Shown here: in pieces, positions 6,097 through 6,625 of the stretch
How the letters are laid out: each line of letters begins with the position of its first letter
Position numbering within the stretch: the stretch's first letter is position 1
NCBI GenBank assembly: GCA_028065725.1
Contig: JAPTVL010000151.1
Coordinates: 1 to 6,625 of the forward strand
Direction: 5' to 3'
From: Betaproteobacteria bacterium
GTDB lineage: Bacteria; Pseudomonadota; Gammaproteobacteria; Burkholderiales; Rhodocyclaceae
Length of the DNA: 6,625 nt
Notes under the pieces: generated by a model
Database searches by the model: none
The model's input: the letters and a program-made list of their open reading frames with translations, nothing else
What the model was told of the DNA's origin: nothing
Translations under genes and position numbers: made by a program

Positions 6097-6625
6097 ATGG
6101 CAAAGATAACAATTACAAACGTCTCCATCGAAAACCTGGGGCCATTCCGCGAACGACAAACCATTGATCTTGGAGTCGCTACAGGCAAGCCCGTCATTCT
6201 AGTGAAGGCGCTCAATGGCAGCGGTAAGACAACGCTGCTAACCGCTTTGCAGATCGGCCTTTATGGGCAGAAGGCGTTACCAGGCCTGAAGCGATCCGAG
6301 TACGAGCAACTGTTGATGGGCTTGCGACGTCGTGACGCTCAAGGCCAGGGCGTTGTGGAAATCGGTGTCGTGGTCGAAGTGAGTGGCGCCCGCCGCCAGT
6401 TAAATGTGAGGCGTGAGTGGTCCTCACGGGCTGAAGGGCTGCAGGAGAATGTTTCTGTGTTCGAGGATGGTAGCCTCGACATTGACTTCTCTCAGACTTG
6501 GGATGAGTTTATCGGCTCCATTTTGCCAGCCGAGCTCGTGCAACTGTTTTTGTTTGATGGCGAGAAGATCGAGGCGTTGGCAAATCCAGAACGCCTGCCG
6601 GATTTGCTCAAGCGAGCCACCGAGG
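6097..6625 (+). CDS. dndD: DndD, SMC/RecF-like ATPase of DNA phosphorothioation, 3' end outside window
   Basis: DndD is an ATPase related to SMC, RecF and Rad50 proteins. It works with DndC and DndE and is thought to couple ATP hydrolysis to DNA structure changes during sulfur insertion. Only the first 176 codons are present, about a quarter of the usual length of some 650-700 residues. They include the N-terminal beta-strand block ITITNVSIENLGPFRE, the Walker A region ALNGSGKTT (38-46) and the family-typical segment LFLFDGEKIEALA (150-162), which probably contains or follows the Q-loop. The first Walker A residue is Ala38 rather than the usual Gly, while the GKT core is intact. Coiled coils, Walker B and the signature motif would lie beyond the edge. 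The ATG follows the dndC stop by 3 nt. I see no good Shine-Dalgarno site, so translation probably depends on coupling to dndC. Confidence 0.93.
   Translation, partial: MAKITITNVSIENLGPFRERQTIDLGVATGKPVILVKALNGSGKTTLLTALQIGLYGQKALPGLKRSEYEQLLMGLRRRDAQGQGVVEIGVVVEVSGARRQLNVRREWSSRAEGLQENVSVFEDGSLDIDFSQTWDEFIGSILPAELVQLFLFDGEKIEALANPERLPDLLKRATE

Noticed and set aside
5188..6112. Minus-strand frames of 134 and 168 codons
   Set aside because: They are antisense to dndC, whose motifs are unambiguous, and show no domain or ribosome-binding site.
1..6625. CRISPR array, tRNA, rRNA, insertion sequence or integrase
   Set aside because: I saw no regularly spaced repeats, no tRNA-like cloverleaf and no transposase or recombinase motifs on either strand.

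Overview
The window looks like part of a mobile element (integrative conjugative element or plasmid backbone) from a GC-rich member of the Pseudomonadota, probably a Pseudomonas-, Xanthomonas- or Burkholderiales-type host. This rests on gene content and on the high GC of the backbone part. No integrase, attachment site or tRNA is visible, so the exact element family and host are inference.

Positions 1-3093 hold two minus-strand backbone genes. A long ParB/KorB-type partition protein starts at 1936 and runs off the left edge. A short stand-alone JAB-domain RadC protein lies at 2587-3093 and ends in a near-perfect intrinsic terminator. Between them are about 650 bp with no convincing conventional gene, but with several short hairpins or palindromes and a six-codon leader ORF behind a strong Shine-Dalgarno site. 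From 3094 to about 3514 there is another non-coding stretch, which ends in a candidate promoter with an overlapping inverted repeat.

Positions 3515-6625 hold three plus-strand genes, dndB, dndC and the 5' part of dndD, packed with a 4-nt overlap and a 3-nt gap. These are core genes of the Dnd DNA phosphorothioation system, which replaces a non-bridging phosphate oxygen of the DNA backbone by sulfur. DndC (PP-loop ATPase with clustered cysteines) and DndD (SMC/RecF-like ATPase) belong to the modification machinery with DndE. DndB is the DGQHR-domain regulator. The partner dndE would be expected just beyond the right edge. No cysteine desulfurase (dndA) is present upstream, where radC lies instead, so sulfur is probably supplied by a host IscS-like enzyme or by a gene outside the window.

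By eye the dnd genes are clearly less GC-rich than the parB-radC part. The simplest reading is a phosphorothioation cassette carried as cargo next to the radC end of a mobile-element backbone. The Dnd system is well known. The less ordinary points are the cargo junction, the possibly leaderless and operator-controlled dndB start, the leader structures before parB, and an altered Walker A residue in DndD.
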